A stretch of 64,000 bases of DNA from [Phialemoniopsis] sp. UDSM-2020 (taxonomy: Eukaryota > Ascomycota > Sordariomycetes > Thyridiales > Thyridiaceae). The DNA lies in NCBI GenBank assembly GCA_018873225.1, contig JAEILZ010000001.1:5332001-5396000 (forward strand), read 5' to 3'. Under the pieces are notes generated by a model that was given only the letters and a program-made list of their open reading frames with translations, searched no databases and was not told the origin of the DNA. Position 1 is the stretch's first letter. Each line of letters opens with the position of its first letter. The position numbers were made by a program, and so were the translations under genes. Below, in pieces: positions 20,228 to 31,340 of the stretch.

Positions 20228-22199
20228 TCACTTCTTGTCATCAACGTGCTCAGACTCAAGCTTCTCGTTGACAACCTCTTCGCTCTGCTCCTCTTCGATA
20301 GCGCGCTTGTACAGCCCGTTCCTGATGTCGCGTCTCCAAAGGACTTGGCCGATCAGGAAAAAGGTGACATAGCAGCAGGTGAGGGTGACATTGGCCGTGA
20401 ATCCTCTGGTCCATCGTGGGCCCTCTGTGATGGGAAAGACGACAACATTGTACCATGTAAAGAACGCCCAGCCAACAGTCATCTACGATTTATGGTTAAT
20501 GTGGTTGTTCTAACACAATTATCAAAAAGGCTACATACCATAGCTCCAGTGGTGAAGCTCTTTGCTTCGTTATCATCCTTCATGATAAGGTGCACCCACG
20601 GAAAGAGAATAGGCGTAATGCAAGACGTCATACCCAGGAGGAAGTACGCAGCAAAGTGTAGGCCCAAGGGGATCTCCCAGACGAGGAGACAAGTATGGCA
20701 GAAGAGAAGGATGACTCCGACACAGGTAAATGGAACCCAAATTGGGTAGACCCTTAAAGAAACAATTGTTAGCGATTTCGTGGGAATACTTGACTTGGAA
20801 AACTTACATAACAAGCGATGGAACTAGGATGCCGACAACGATGGCTAAGGCTTGTACACCCGTAGGGAGGATGTTAATCATCTCAACCGAGTACTGTCCA
20901 GTGGACTTGACCCAAACGATCATTTGACCGGCCACCCAGGTAGTGCATTGGAAACTTAAAGTAAATCATGTTAGCGAACCAGAAGCGATCATGTCTGCAG
21001 ACATGAACTGACCAGACATAGGTAGCCACGGCGATATAAAAGTGCCATCGTCCGAAAACACGCTTCAGCATGCGCTTGCCGATCTTGGCACTCTTCCGGA
21101 CACCATCAGTCTGCATGCGTGCTTGAGCCAGCTTTTGTTCAGACTCCTTAAGCCACCAGATACGAGGGCTGTTGGGTAAGCCGGGAAACAGGAAGAATCC
21201 GGCTATCGCGATAGGGAGGGAGATGACACCATCGATGATGAAAACCCAGCGCCTAAGGTTTGACCTTGTCAGTCATTGAACAGTTACAGATGACTTGTTT
21301 TGACATACCACCCGGCCATACCGCCCACACCGTTCAAACCTCGGTATGCAGCAGCCTGCATGTAGCCACCAAACATGGCTCCGATGTTGCTAGACACATA
21401 CCAAACACCAGCGCGCTTGAATACTTCGTCAGATCGATACCATGATGAGAGGATGTACAAGCTTCCGGTCGACGCAGGTGTTTCGAAGAGACCCATTAGA
21501 AATCTCATTCCATAAATCATCTGGGCGCTGTTGTTCCGGCACTGGATGAAGGTAATGATAGCCCAGATGGTCTCACAGGTGGGCAGATACCATCGCGATA
21601 GCTTCGGCCGCGAGACTATCATCATCGAGGGGATCTCCAGGACGAGGTAGCCAATGTTGTAGAAAGTGCTGAATAAGTTGTACCTGAGAGACCAAAGTTA
21701 GTGCCATCGACTCAAAATAACCCGGATGTTGAAGTACCTACTCAATGCCCTTCAAGTCCAAGTCTTCTTTCATGCCTGAGTTGTATGCATTGTTGATGTT
21801 TGACTGATCAAGCCACTTGATGAAGACTGCAACCCTTCGTTAGCAATGCTCGCCGCTTTCGTGGGGTTTTTAGAGGTTCCTACACATGAAGCATCTGCAG
21901 TTGTCAAGTCAGCACCACGTGCGACAGTCCAGGTGGAGTGTCCGACGAACTTACACGAGTGGCAGAATGATCCGGTCTTGCTTCTTGAGAAGCGCCTTCT
22001 CTTCCTTGCTGTAGTGACTCGGGTACCAGTCGAAGATGTACAGCCAGGCCAGCCAGATGTTGCGATCGGGGGCCTTGGTCGCGGAGCTCACCACGACTCC
22101 GTCTTTGGTCACGGGCTCCGCCGGGACATCGTCTATCTGCTGCACAGCAGCCGTCTGGATGGCATTGTCATCGTGTGTCTTGGACTGCTGCGAAGTCAT
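20228..22199 (-). CDS. MFS transporter, anion:cation symporter (allantoate/vitamin-type) family
   Basis: Predicted 12-helix plasma-membrane symporter for a small organic acid, vitamin or sugar-derived substrate. Eight exons in coding order: 22199-21955, 21894-21884 (11 nt), 21826-21742, 21683-21309, 21252-21013, 20954-20808, 20752-20539, 20482-20228; total 523 residues in frame. Family landmarks: [19 protein letters not shown] in the cytosolic N-terminus, then [14 protein letters not shown] in the first helix, [24 protein letters not shown] and [13 protein letters not shown] (end of helix 6), [10 protein letters not shown](I) leading into the central loop, and a charged C-terminal tail. It is divergent from the Zn2Cys6 gene starting at 22962, which probably regulates it. 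Within the surrounding cassette its cargo may be a product of rhamnogalacturonan breakdown, but that is inference. Confidence 0.88.
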
Positions 22200-22961
22200 G
22201 TTAAGTCTTTTAGCTGCCTGCGCATGCGTTACTTCAAAGGTGAAGCGAGCAAGTTGAGGCTTGCAGAGGGTAGCGAAAAGACGGACAGACGGCGCCTCAT
22301 ATCATATTTCAATGCCAGTCCAGGTTCGGCCTCTGCCCATCACTTTTCCGGGGACCTGGGGCATTGGCACCTCCACAATCTGGTTCTTGGAAGACTGCTC
22401 TTCCCCGCAAGCCGAGGAGAAAAAGCTCTCCACACGCCCGCGTTCGGTGGAGAGCTTCCCGGCATGACCGTGCTGACAACAGTGGCTAGCGCCCGCGTCC
22501 GGGGTAATGGTCGCGGAGGTAGGGCAAACTGCATGGCCGAACTCACTTCCCTGCCCAGAACAGCTGATGAGTGGCACAAGCGCAGGAACATGGCTATTTG
22601 GAACAGCTGACAAGTCTGTAACCATCGCTAAGCGAAGCACTCAGTACTGGTTCTTGAGTACTTGGTCAACTAGAAGCCGAAACCTAGAGGTGGTGGGCGT
22701 AAGTAACGTACCCATGCTAGACACTTGGCAGCTCACACAAATTACTCGAAAGACAAGATGATACTTTGCAGGGGTGCGTTACTTACTCCTGCTGCTAGTG
22801 TCGCCTCCGGCTTTCGGACAAGTTGACGCGGGATGCGGGGAAGGTCGAGTGGGGAGTTGGCCCAGCTCATTGACGACCCGCCTCGCTTCCCAGCTTCACT
22901 GCAAGTTATCTTCCCCGGTTGTCTCGAGTGTCGGACCTGACTCCCGCTGACTGCGCCCGAA
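22200..22961. promoter_or_regulatory. Divergent promoter region, MFS transporter / Zn2Cys6 regulator
   Basis: About 760 bases shared by the minus-strand transporter and the plus-strand regulator. It contains CCG-N5-CGG at about 22806-22816 (a spaced triplet pair of the kind bound by zinc-cluster proteins) and several SYGGRG-type matches, such as GCGGGG at 22835-22840 and GTGGGG near 22850, as recognised by CreA repressors. Such short motifs are expected by chance, so they are only candidates. Confidence 0.35.
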
Positions 22962-25599
22962 ATGGATCGGCCACACCAGGACGGAGCTCCGGGCACAAGC
23001 CCGGTCAGTTCTGCACCCCAGCACGAAGACAACGGTGACTCCACAGAGCCCAGTGGCTCCTGCAATGGTTGCCGCAAACGCAAGCTCAAGTGCTCGAGAG
23101 ATGCGCCTGCTTGCCAGAATTGCAGGAAGCTTGGTATGTCACTTTTCTAGTACTGGCGTTTGTTGTATACACAGCTGATAATCGGTTTCTCATCCATAGG
23201 CAGTGCTTGTGTCTACGAAAGTAAACGGAGACCTGGACTGAAAGCTGGCGCTGTTGAAAACTTGCATAGAAGACTTGGTATGTTTAACCTGAAATTCATT
23301 TTAAAATCCATTCACTTATGTGTGATCTTAGACAACCTTGAACGACTGGTTATCTCGATTCAAGCTTCTAATAAGGATCAAAACGACAGTGTAATTCACG
23401 AAGAAGCGCGAAGCACCGAGGGGCATAACGAATTCTGCGAGGACGAAAAACTTGGCCGAAACATACTTTCATTCTTGGCAAAGGAGTTCCAACGATTCAA
23501 CGAGCAGGAAACATGTTCCGGGCCAGACCATCAATCTGTTCCCAGCGACCCTGGGCTGCCAGAAGGAAGCAGAAAGCGCAGACGGTCTGACCAGCAATCA
23601 TGTCTTCCATCGACACCCGTGATGTTTGCGGCCTCACCTGCCGTGGTCCAGATTAGTGAGCTGGACAACATATTCGAAGCGTACTTCACCCGAGTACATC
23701 AATGGATCCCGATGATACATCAAGGTCGATTCAGATATCGTCTGCAGGATCAAACAGAACGACCAAAGCTTGAGGTTGTGATCCAGACTATGGTACTCAT
23801 TGCATCGAAGTTTCTTCCCGAGACTACTTCCTCGGACAACTCAGGCTCAGGGAACGGGCCCGATTCTCTTGAGCAGCTGCGAAATTGGGTTGTTAACTCC
23901 GCGATGAGTTCGATGACCATAGAAAGCTTACAAGCTCTCATTATTGTGGCCTTCAATGACGTAAGGCATTCATCGTCTATTCGAGCTATTTCATGTCTAA
24001 CGTCACCATCAGATCGAAAGAGGCGAGACTGAGAAGGCTTGGTTTCTCGTCGGCTCACTGACACGTACTGTCGAGTACATGCAGTTGACGATCGAGCACG
24101 AGGACCAGTCAGACCGCCAATCTGTGGCGCAACCCTTTGTTCCCCTCCCGCCACCGAGAAGTTGGACCGAGGCGGAGGAGAGACGCCGCATCTTCTGGAA
24201 TGTCTTCAACCTAGACAGGTTCTGCTCAGTATCTATGGGGTGGAACACGAGCCTTACCTCTGACGATGTCTGTCGTCGCTTACCGTGCGACGGGATACAC
24301 TGGCGCAAACAGCACCCAGTCTCTACTCCATACTTTGGGATATGGGACAAGTCTGCCGGGAGGATTGGCAACCCCATCACCTATCTCCCATCACACCACC
24401 TCTCCCCGTCTACGACTGACAGGGACAATCAGAGCCCACGAGATACCGTGGCAACTCCTACCACGTCGCCACAAGCATTCTCGGCAACTACCAACGATGT
24501 ATCAATGTCGACTGTGGGGGCGTTTGCGTACTGTATTGAAGCAACTGAGTCTCTGAGTCAAATCACGACATACTTTCTTCAACAGAAAGTCAACTTCAAG
24601 GACCCAAAAGACATTGGCTCCTGGCTCACGAGATTCAAGGAGCTTGACCTTCGGCTGGTTCACTGGAAAATGTTGCTGCCTCAAAAGTGGAAGGTCACTA
24701 TGGAGACGAGACAATCCGCAACAGTGGCTGGCAAGATGGACCCCAACCTCACCTTGGCCCACATCACCCACAACGCGTCCATGATCTTGCTGCACCAGCC
24801 CATCGCGTTCCCACCGGCTCACTGGAGCTTTAAGAACCAATTGCCCAGCGGCTGCAGCGCAGAAACTTGCCGTACTGCCGCGATAGAGATCGGTATCATT
24901 ACAGAGCACTACCTCGAGGACAATCCCGAGATGCCTCTGGCAGCCCAATACTTGTTCTGTCTGTACATCGCCGCGCGTGTCCTTCTTGCTCACTGGCGAT
25001 ACTACAGTGACTACTCACCTCCGCAAGAAGTGTGGTCGATCATCAAAAATCTAGACGACATGTCCAACAAGTGGGCAGACAAGAATGCGGGACCATTGGA
25101 GACGAGAGACGACCTCGCTGCGAGATACGGCCAGAAGCTCAGAGAGATCCATGAAAGCTGTCTTACTGATCGAAACTTCCAAATCAGCATCATGGGATAC
25201 ACACACGACACCAATCGCCGAGTCTCAAGGACACCAAGATCCCCTAGTTGGCAACAGTATGCTGCACCAAGGAAACCGGATCATAATGCCTCAGTTCTTG
25301 GATCAGAAACTGGGATAGCCTCAACTCGAATTCAGTCTAGGCCCGAACACAGGTCTCCACAGATGCAACCACGATCCAGTCGATCGAGTCAGTTGCAAAT
25401 GGCAGTGGATCAGAGTCAGGGTGATGCTGACGTCGTATATCCCGAACCTGATCTTGGCGTCCAAACGGGTGCCGATCTGAACTCGATATCGCAGTTGTTT
25501 CTTAACGAGCAGTTCATGGGTATGGATCGCATCATTAGTTTCGACGATGGCATGTTCAACGCCAACCTCGATGGATCTGGTTGGGAGAAGCTCTTGTGA
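22962..25599 (+). CDS. Zn2Cys6 transcription factor, probable regulator of the carbohydrate cassette
   Basis: Nuclear regulator with an N-terminal zinc cluster CNGCRKRKLKCSRDAPACQNC followed after a splice by RKLGSACVYE. Next come KRRPGLKAGAVENLHRRLDN, a linker plus coiled-coil start typical of fungal regulators of carbohydrate enzymes. Four exons, 22962-23133, 23200-23277, 23332-23960 and 24013-25599, with introns of 52-66 nt; spliced length 821 residues. The fungal transcription-factor domain lies at about 210-560, with LDNIFEAYFTRVHQWIPMIH at its start and EAEERRRIFWNVFNLDRFCS in the middle. It ends 102 bases from the stop of the convergent GH43 gene and is divergent from the MFS transporter. 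The position inside the cassette suggests it is the pathway-specific activator; the inducer is unknown. Confidence 0.9.
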
Positions 25600-25701
25600 A
25601 CAAAATACCAATAGTGCAATGTGCCTAGTAGTTGCATTGTCACTGTTCTTTATTCAGATACGAACCTTGATCTGGAGGCAGTAACTGATGTTTCCCGAGA
25701 T

Positions 25702-27459
25702 TTAGCAGTCTGCAAATACGCCGTGATCAATCTCTTGCGCATGACGTGAATAATGCCACCTTTTTACATATGCCGGTGTTCCTTTCTCCTCTTCGCCATT
25801 TGTTGTTGCGTAGACTCCCAACAGTGTTCCCATGAAAGAACCACTGCCGCCACTGACAAGATCTGCGCTAGCTTCTAGGAGTAACTTCCTCCCATCAGGC
25901 GAAGTCGTTGACTCTGCCAAAAACTCATATGATTTATCATTCTTTGCAGATATGACAAGCCTGATAGGTCCATTACCCCACGAACTGGGAACAGGCACCA
26001 CTGCTGTCTCTGGACCTACTGCGTTGATCTTGCCGACCACTGTCGAGCGAAATCGGAGATGGCGAGTCGGCCTGTAATCTTCCGACTCCAGCAGCACGAT
26101 CCCAAGATCGATATGTTGTTGCATGGTAAGAAAAAGTGACACTCCGGCTTCCTCTTCGATCTTGGTGGGATTGAAGTCGAATTCGATGCTAAAGGTAAAC
26201 AGAGTCGCGTCCTGCCGCCGCGCGATGAATGTCAATGGGTCGATAGGCTTGAAGCCACTTCCACCTGTAAGGTTCGCTTTCGACGGAGTAAGTCGTAGAG
26301 TGCCTGACTTCTCCTCCGGCGACACAGTATAGAGGTCCTCGTCGATGCTATACCATCCACTCAGTTGAGGTGGCAAGCTATTTGCATTTGTGAACTGGAT
26401 ATCCTCTGGGTCATCAAGATACGGTCCGCAACCCGGTAAGTCTTGCGTCTCTGCAGGCTGCTTCCAACCCAGCATCCGCCCGCGCACCTGCTCGAATACT
26501 GGCCACTCGCCGTCCCATCTGCCTGGAAACAGCACAGCTTCTCTGCCCATGGGATAGCTTTCCCACTGCGGTCCAGATCGCGTGGCAAGCGCGACTCCCC
26601 ACCAGTTTCCGTCACCGTCCTGAAAGATGTCTGCGTGACCGACGGTCTGGAAGTACTCGTCGGTGCCCCTGTTTGTGAGCACCGGATTGCCTTCGTATGA
26701 CTTGTAGGGCCCTGTCACAGACTTGGCGCGGGCGATTGTGACGGCATGATTGGTCTCAGTCCCTCCTTCAGAGATCAGTAGATAGTACCAGCCATTGCGC
26801 TTGTAGATGTGAGGACCCTCTGGGTTGCGGCCACCGGTGCCTGCCCAGAGGTCAATGGGTGTCGAGGCCTTGCCGGTAGTAAGGTCGATCTCGGATTGCA
26901 CAATGACGTCGCTGGCGAGTGTCATGTACACTTTGCCATCGTCGTCCCAGAAAAGGTCTGGGTCGATGCCGTCTCGGGGATTATCAATCGTCACTGGCCC
27001 GCTCCAGGAGTCGTTGTCAAATGGATCCGTCGCTGTGTACACTTGCACCGTTCCAGCCCAGGTGTCTGATGTTTTATATGCCACAATGACATAAAATTGC
27101 CCCTTGTGGAATCGTATGGTTGGTGCCCAGAGACCTTGCTTCTGGCTCACAGAATTGGCGACCAGATCACGGATCGGCTCGATGCGGTTGACAACATGGC
27201 TAACGAGCTTCCAGTTCTTGAGATCTTTGCTAACATAGATTGGCAAACCAGGGAATAGTAAGAATGTAGAGACTGTGCAGAAGAACGTATTGTCCAGCTC
27301 AGGTACGAAGACGCAGCTGGGATCCGAATGCCACCCCGGGAGCAGAGGATTTGTGTACGGCTCGCTCTCGGCACGGCTCATCACACCAGTCTCGAAGCTC
27401 GCCATCAGTGATCTAATTATACAGCGATCGCGAATTTCTTGTATAAGATGTCGAAACAA
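25702..27459 (-). CDS. GH43-family glycoside hydrolase (beta-xylosidase / alpha-L-arabinofuranosidase type)
   Basis: Predicted inverting glycosidase acting on xylo- or arabino-oligosaccharides. Uninterrupted frame of 585 residues. The five-bladed propeller domain shows the three acidic residues of GH43: the base in PGWHSDPSCV (D46), the pKa modulator in GIDPDLFWDDDG (D166) and the acid in NPEGPHIYK (E214), counting from the ATG at 27459. A C-terminal beta-sandwich (about 370-560, the xylosidase C-terminal type) follows. Internal ATGs at about residues 19 and 27 (MASFET, MSRAES) could be the real start, since the propeller begins only near residue 35. No signal peptide is visible with any of them, so the enzyme is probably intracellular and acts on imported oligosaccharides. 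Divergent from the lyase-like gene at 28342. Confidence 0.9.
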   Translation of the reverse strand: MFRHLIQEIRDRCIIRSLMASFETGVMSRAESEPYTNPLLPGWHSDPSCVFVPELDNTFFCTVSTFLLFPGLPIYVSKDLKNWKLVSHVVNRIEPIRDLVANSVSQKQGLWAPTIRFHKGQFYVIVAYKTSDTWAGTVQVYTATDPFDNDSWSGPVTIDNPRDGIDPDLFWDDDGKVYMTLASDVIVQSEIDLTTGKASTPIDLWAGTGGRNPEGPHIYKRNGWYYLLISEGGTETNHAVTIARAKSVTGPYKSYEGNPVLTNRGTDEYFQTVGHADIFQDGDGNWWGVALATRSGPQWESYPMGREAVLFPGRWDGEWPVFEQVRGRMLGWKQPAETQDLPGCGPYLDDPEDIQFTNANSLPPQLSGWYSIDEDLYTVSPEEKSGTLRLTPSKANLTGGSGFKPIDPLTFIARRQDATLFTFSIEFDFNPTKIEEEAGVSLFLTMQQHIDLGIVLLESEDYRPTRHLRFRSTVVGKINAVGPETAVVPVPSSWGNGPIRLVISAKNDKSYEFLAESTTSPDGRKLLLEASADLVSGGSGSFMGTLLGVYATTNGEEEKGTPAYVKRWHYSRHAQEIDHGVFADC

Positions 27460-28341
27460 GCTTCAGAGTTGCATGCCAGGGTGCGCAGTATCCCAACCCT
27501 AGAGGCCGGGGCCAGTTTCGGCCTCATTCCTGCGCCAGGTGCTCACAAGCGCACCTCTCGTGGAGCTTCAGTATCTCAGAGGCCTGGCTGACATCTGCGA
27601 ATGAAATCAGAGAACCTTGTGGGGGCTAATCCAGCGTCTCCAGAGCATCAGACTAGATGAGGCTTGGATTAGGAGTGTCGTGCCGCCAAGCCGGTGCTAT
27701 CGTGACAAGCTGACCCACCAATAAGGTCGGAGAAGATGTGCCTAGTTGGACTGGAGGGGGGAGTCCGGTGCCGCGCGAACGGGCAAGAAATGTGGACTCA
27801 GGAACGAATAATGGCGTGCTACGGCACCACCGCGCGTCTCGCGTACAAGCCAAGTGAAAGTGAAGGCGCTCGATGCAACATTGGTTGCATCATGCCCCGT
27901 GTTGCCTACGAAGATCAACTTTTCTCCTCATGATGCACAGCTACAATATTGTGATCTTTGGATCTTGGCTTCCAGAAATTGTCCCAGCTGTGACCAGCGG
28001 GGTAAGCCTCGGAGTGCTGCGTCCGTTCTATTTTCTCCGTCGGCCGAGCCTCAATTTCCCTGCCTTCTGTCGCCATGGACCTCATTGAACCCCGCATTGT
28101 AGATCTGGGGAAGATCATATGAACAGGGGTCGAGATGCTCGGGTTGACGAATGCCGAAATGAGGTAGCGAAAGCTTTCTGATAGCCCGTACCAAAATGAC
28201 GAGATTGCTTGGCCGAGGTTGCTTAGCTACTTTAATAGGCTGTTTCCACCCGAACATTGACTTCCTTGGGCAAAGACGCGCCTTTTTCGATTGCGTACTC
28301 CATGCATTGCTAATGCCCTTGGTTGAAGCAAGAGTTTCAAG
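27460..28341. promoter_or_regulatory. Divergent promoter region GH43 / PL26-like gene
   Basis: About 880 bases between two divergent polysaccharide-degradation genes. Close to the GH43 start it carries a perfect inverted repeat, GAGGCCG at 27502-27508 and CGGCCTC at 27519-27525, spaced by 10 bases; its inner part is CCG-N10-CGG, a form that zinc-cluster dimers can bind. Open frames in the region are not supported. Confidence 0.45.
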
Positions 28342-31169
28342 ATGCATGTGAATAGATGGAAGCTCCTTGCCTTTTGTTTGACCGCAGGGCAAGCGGCAGC
28401 TCAGCCCACGTGCAATAGCTCAACCGACGCTGTCAAAGTCAAATGGATCGGTGACAAACCAGCTCTCAATCCAGGCACGACTTTCGGACTTCCTTGGCCT
28501 CGAGGAAAGTACCCAGCCAACAGCACCTCCTTCAGTAATCCGACTGGGAATGCGTTGCAGTCGTGGGTGACGGCCTATTGGCCAGGTAAGCGGCAGATTA
28601 GCTGCAAGACTGTTGCAAATGGTTGACTGACGAAATCATAGATGGGTCAATCAAGTGGACAGGACACGCCGTCAAGCCATCCACCGAGGTGCCCGATGAG
28701 TACACGATCGTTGCCTCGTCTAGAGGGAAGAGATCAACCAAGAGAGCGGTGGAGGGCGTCATCGTCAAAGATAACGGAGACACCATCTCTGTTGACACAG
28801 GCAGTGTGGCAGTAGACTTTGCCAAGAGTGGCAATATACTTGTCAAGTCCATCGTTACTGGCGGCAGAACCGTTGGCCAGAACGGCGTTCTCGTCCTCCG
28901 CACCCAGACAGGCATTCCCGAGGATGACGAGGACCAGGGAAGCTTTGACCGCCTTCAATTCGAGGGTGTCATTGATGAGACTCAAGTAGAGAACCAGGGG
29001 CCTGTCCGGGTTCTCGTCACAGTCAAGGGAAAGCATGCCATCAAACAAGGCAAAAGCACCAGCTCGGGCCGTGATCCATGGCTTCCATTCACTGTTCGCT
29101 TCTATCTCTACTCTGGCTCCGAGGCCATCAAAGTCGTACACTCTCTCGTATATGACGGCAAAGCCGAGAGCGACTTCATCACTGCTATCGGGATCCGCTT
29201 CGACGTTCCACTCGATGACGAGGAGCTGTATAACAGGCATGTCAGACTTGGCGGTGTCGAAGGTGGTTTCCTCACCGAGTCGGTTCAGGGAATCACTGGT
29301 CTGCGAAGAGACCCCGGTGCCACTGTCCGAGCTGCCCAGGTAGCAGGCAAGACTCTGTCAGCCGTCGAGTCCTGGGACAAGAACTTTACGGAAAGGCTCC
29401 AGTGGATACCTGCATTCAACGACTACAATCTCGCCCAGCTATCACCAGACGGCTTCACTCTGAAGAAGCGCACCAAGGCTGGTCAAAGCTGGGTCAACAT
29501 ACCCGCAGGCAATAGGTCTTCTGGCATGGCTTACCTGGGTGGTGGGACTAAGGGCGGCTTGGCAATCGGGATGCGAGACTTTTGGAAGAAGTACCCGACC
29601 GCCTTCGACATCTCGGGGGCAGCGTCCAAAACGGGACAGATGACACTGTGGATATACAGTCCAGCGGCTCCGCCGATGGATCTCCGACCGTATCATGATG
29701 GTATGGGGCAAGACACGTATGCCAAGCAGCTTGAAGCCTTGGATACGACATACGAGGACTACGAGCCGGGATTCATGACGCCGTACGGAGTCGCACGTAC
29801 GACTGAGGCTTTCATCATAGGCTTTCCGAGTACGCCGTCTGCAGAGACCTTGGGCAAGTGGACCAGAGTAGTCGAGGAGCCGCCTGCCTTGGTTGCCGAG
29901 ACGGAGGTCCTCTATCGGTCGAAGGCTGCTGGTGTGTTGTGGGGACCTCGAGCTGAAGCACCCGGAACAACAGCAGTAGTCGAGTCGCATCTTGACTTTT
30001 TGTGCAAGTTCTACCAAGACCAGGTCGAGCAACGAAGATGGTACGGCTTCTGGGATCACGGCGACTTCATGCATACATATGACGGAGCTCGCCATACCTG
30101 GTCGTATGACGTTGGAGGGTATGCATGGGACAACGGCGAGCTATCGCCCGATCTCTTCTTCTGGCCGCAGTTCCTGCGGACTGGGGATGCAAATGTCTAT
30201 CGCTTTGCAGAGGCCGTGGCACGTCACGGCAGTGAGGTGGACCAATACCATGTTGGGCCGTGGAAGGGGCTCGGAACTCGGCACGGAGTTCAGCACTGGG
30301 GTGATTCCGCAAAACAAGTCAGGATCTCTACTCCTATTTTCCGTAAGGTCTTTTACTATCTCACGGGCGGAGACGAGCGGCAAGGCGAGATCATCCGAGA
30401 GGTTCTTGACGCGGACCAGGCTATCCTGGAGGTCGACCCTCGCAGAAAAGTCCGAGACCCGAACATCACCTATGTACCTGATCCAGAAGCTTTGTACATC
30501 AGCCTCGGTACCGATTGGTCAGGCCTGGCCGCGGCACTTCTTATTGAATGGGAGACCCGCGGGCCGCGTTGGGAAGAAGCCCGCTCCAAGCTCTTCAACT
30601 CCATGAAAGGTCTCAACTCGCTCAAGGAGGGCTTCATCACGGGTGAGGTGTACTACAACTCCAAGACCGGCCTGATCTCCCCGCCGCCTGATGACCCGGA
30701 CAACAAGGGATCGATCACTATCTCCCACCTCTCGGCGAGCTTTGGTGAGAGCGAGGTTGTGACGGAGATTGTCAACCACGTCGGTGCTAATGACACGATC
30801 GCCTCCGCCTTTGAGAAGAACTGGCTCGACTACTGTTACTACTACGGAGCCAGCAAAGCCGAGCAAGCCGCACGTTACGGGGCCAGCTTCTCCGGCATCA
30901 GCCTGCGACAGGGGCACTCGAAACTGACTGCTCTCGCAGCAAACAGGAACGGCGGCAATGCCACTACTGCCGCCCGCGCGTGGAAAGAGTTCTTCTCTAC
31001 TGACGGTCTCGCTGTGACGGCACCATGGACGTCGGTGCCTGTGTCCAGGGAGAATGGCTCTGTGGTGGTAGCGCCGGTCGACGAGGCGGCTTGGATCAGT
31101 ACCAACGAAGCGGCGCAGTATGGAGGAGCGGCGATTGAGAATATGTATCTGCTCGGCAACCCGCCGTGA
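28342..31169 (+). CDS. Secreted exo-rhamnogalacturonan lyase-like protein (PL26 / PcRGLX type)
   Basis: Probable polysaccharide lyase attacking the rhamnogalacturonan-I backbone of pectin. Two exons, 28342-28585 and 28642-31169 (56-nt intron, GTAAGC/TAG); 923 residues, near the roughly 900 residues of this family. The N-terminus MHVNRWKLLAFCLTAGQAAAQ is a clear signal peptide. The protein then shows an N-terminal barrel-type part with KWIGDKPALNPGTTFGLPWP and WVTAYWPDGSIKWTGHAV, a central sandwich, and a C-terminal helical toroid with RRWYGFWDHGDFMHTYD, WSYDVGGYAWDNGE and FRKVFYYLTGGDERQGE. This architecture and these segments are what I know from exo-rhamnogalacturonan-lyase-like proteins. 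I did not verify catalytic residues, and a related YetA-like function is possible. It is next to a GH43 enzyme, a zinc-cluster regulator and a transporter, which fits pectin utilisation. Confidence 0.72.
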
Positions 31170-31340
31170 ATTGGCGCCGCGATAGACTGCTCACTTGTGA
31201 CACTGCGATTTTGCAGGGCCACATCTGTCAAAGTAGTTGGCTGACCATTGGCTTGCATGTCCATAATTACGATGATGTATTCACTCCTTGCACTTAACGA
31301 GAACAAACGGCAGAGATATGAAATCAAATTCCAAAGGAAA

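Noticed and set aside
29442..30095. Antisense 217-codon frame within the lyase-like gene
   Set aside because: Shadow of a well-supported coding exon on the other strand.
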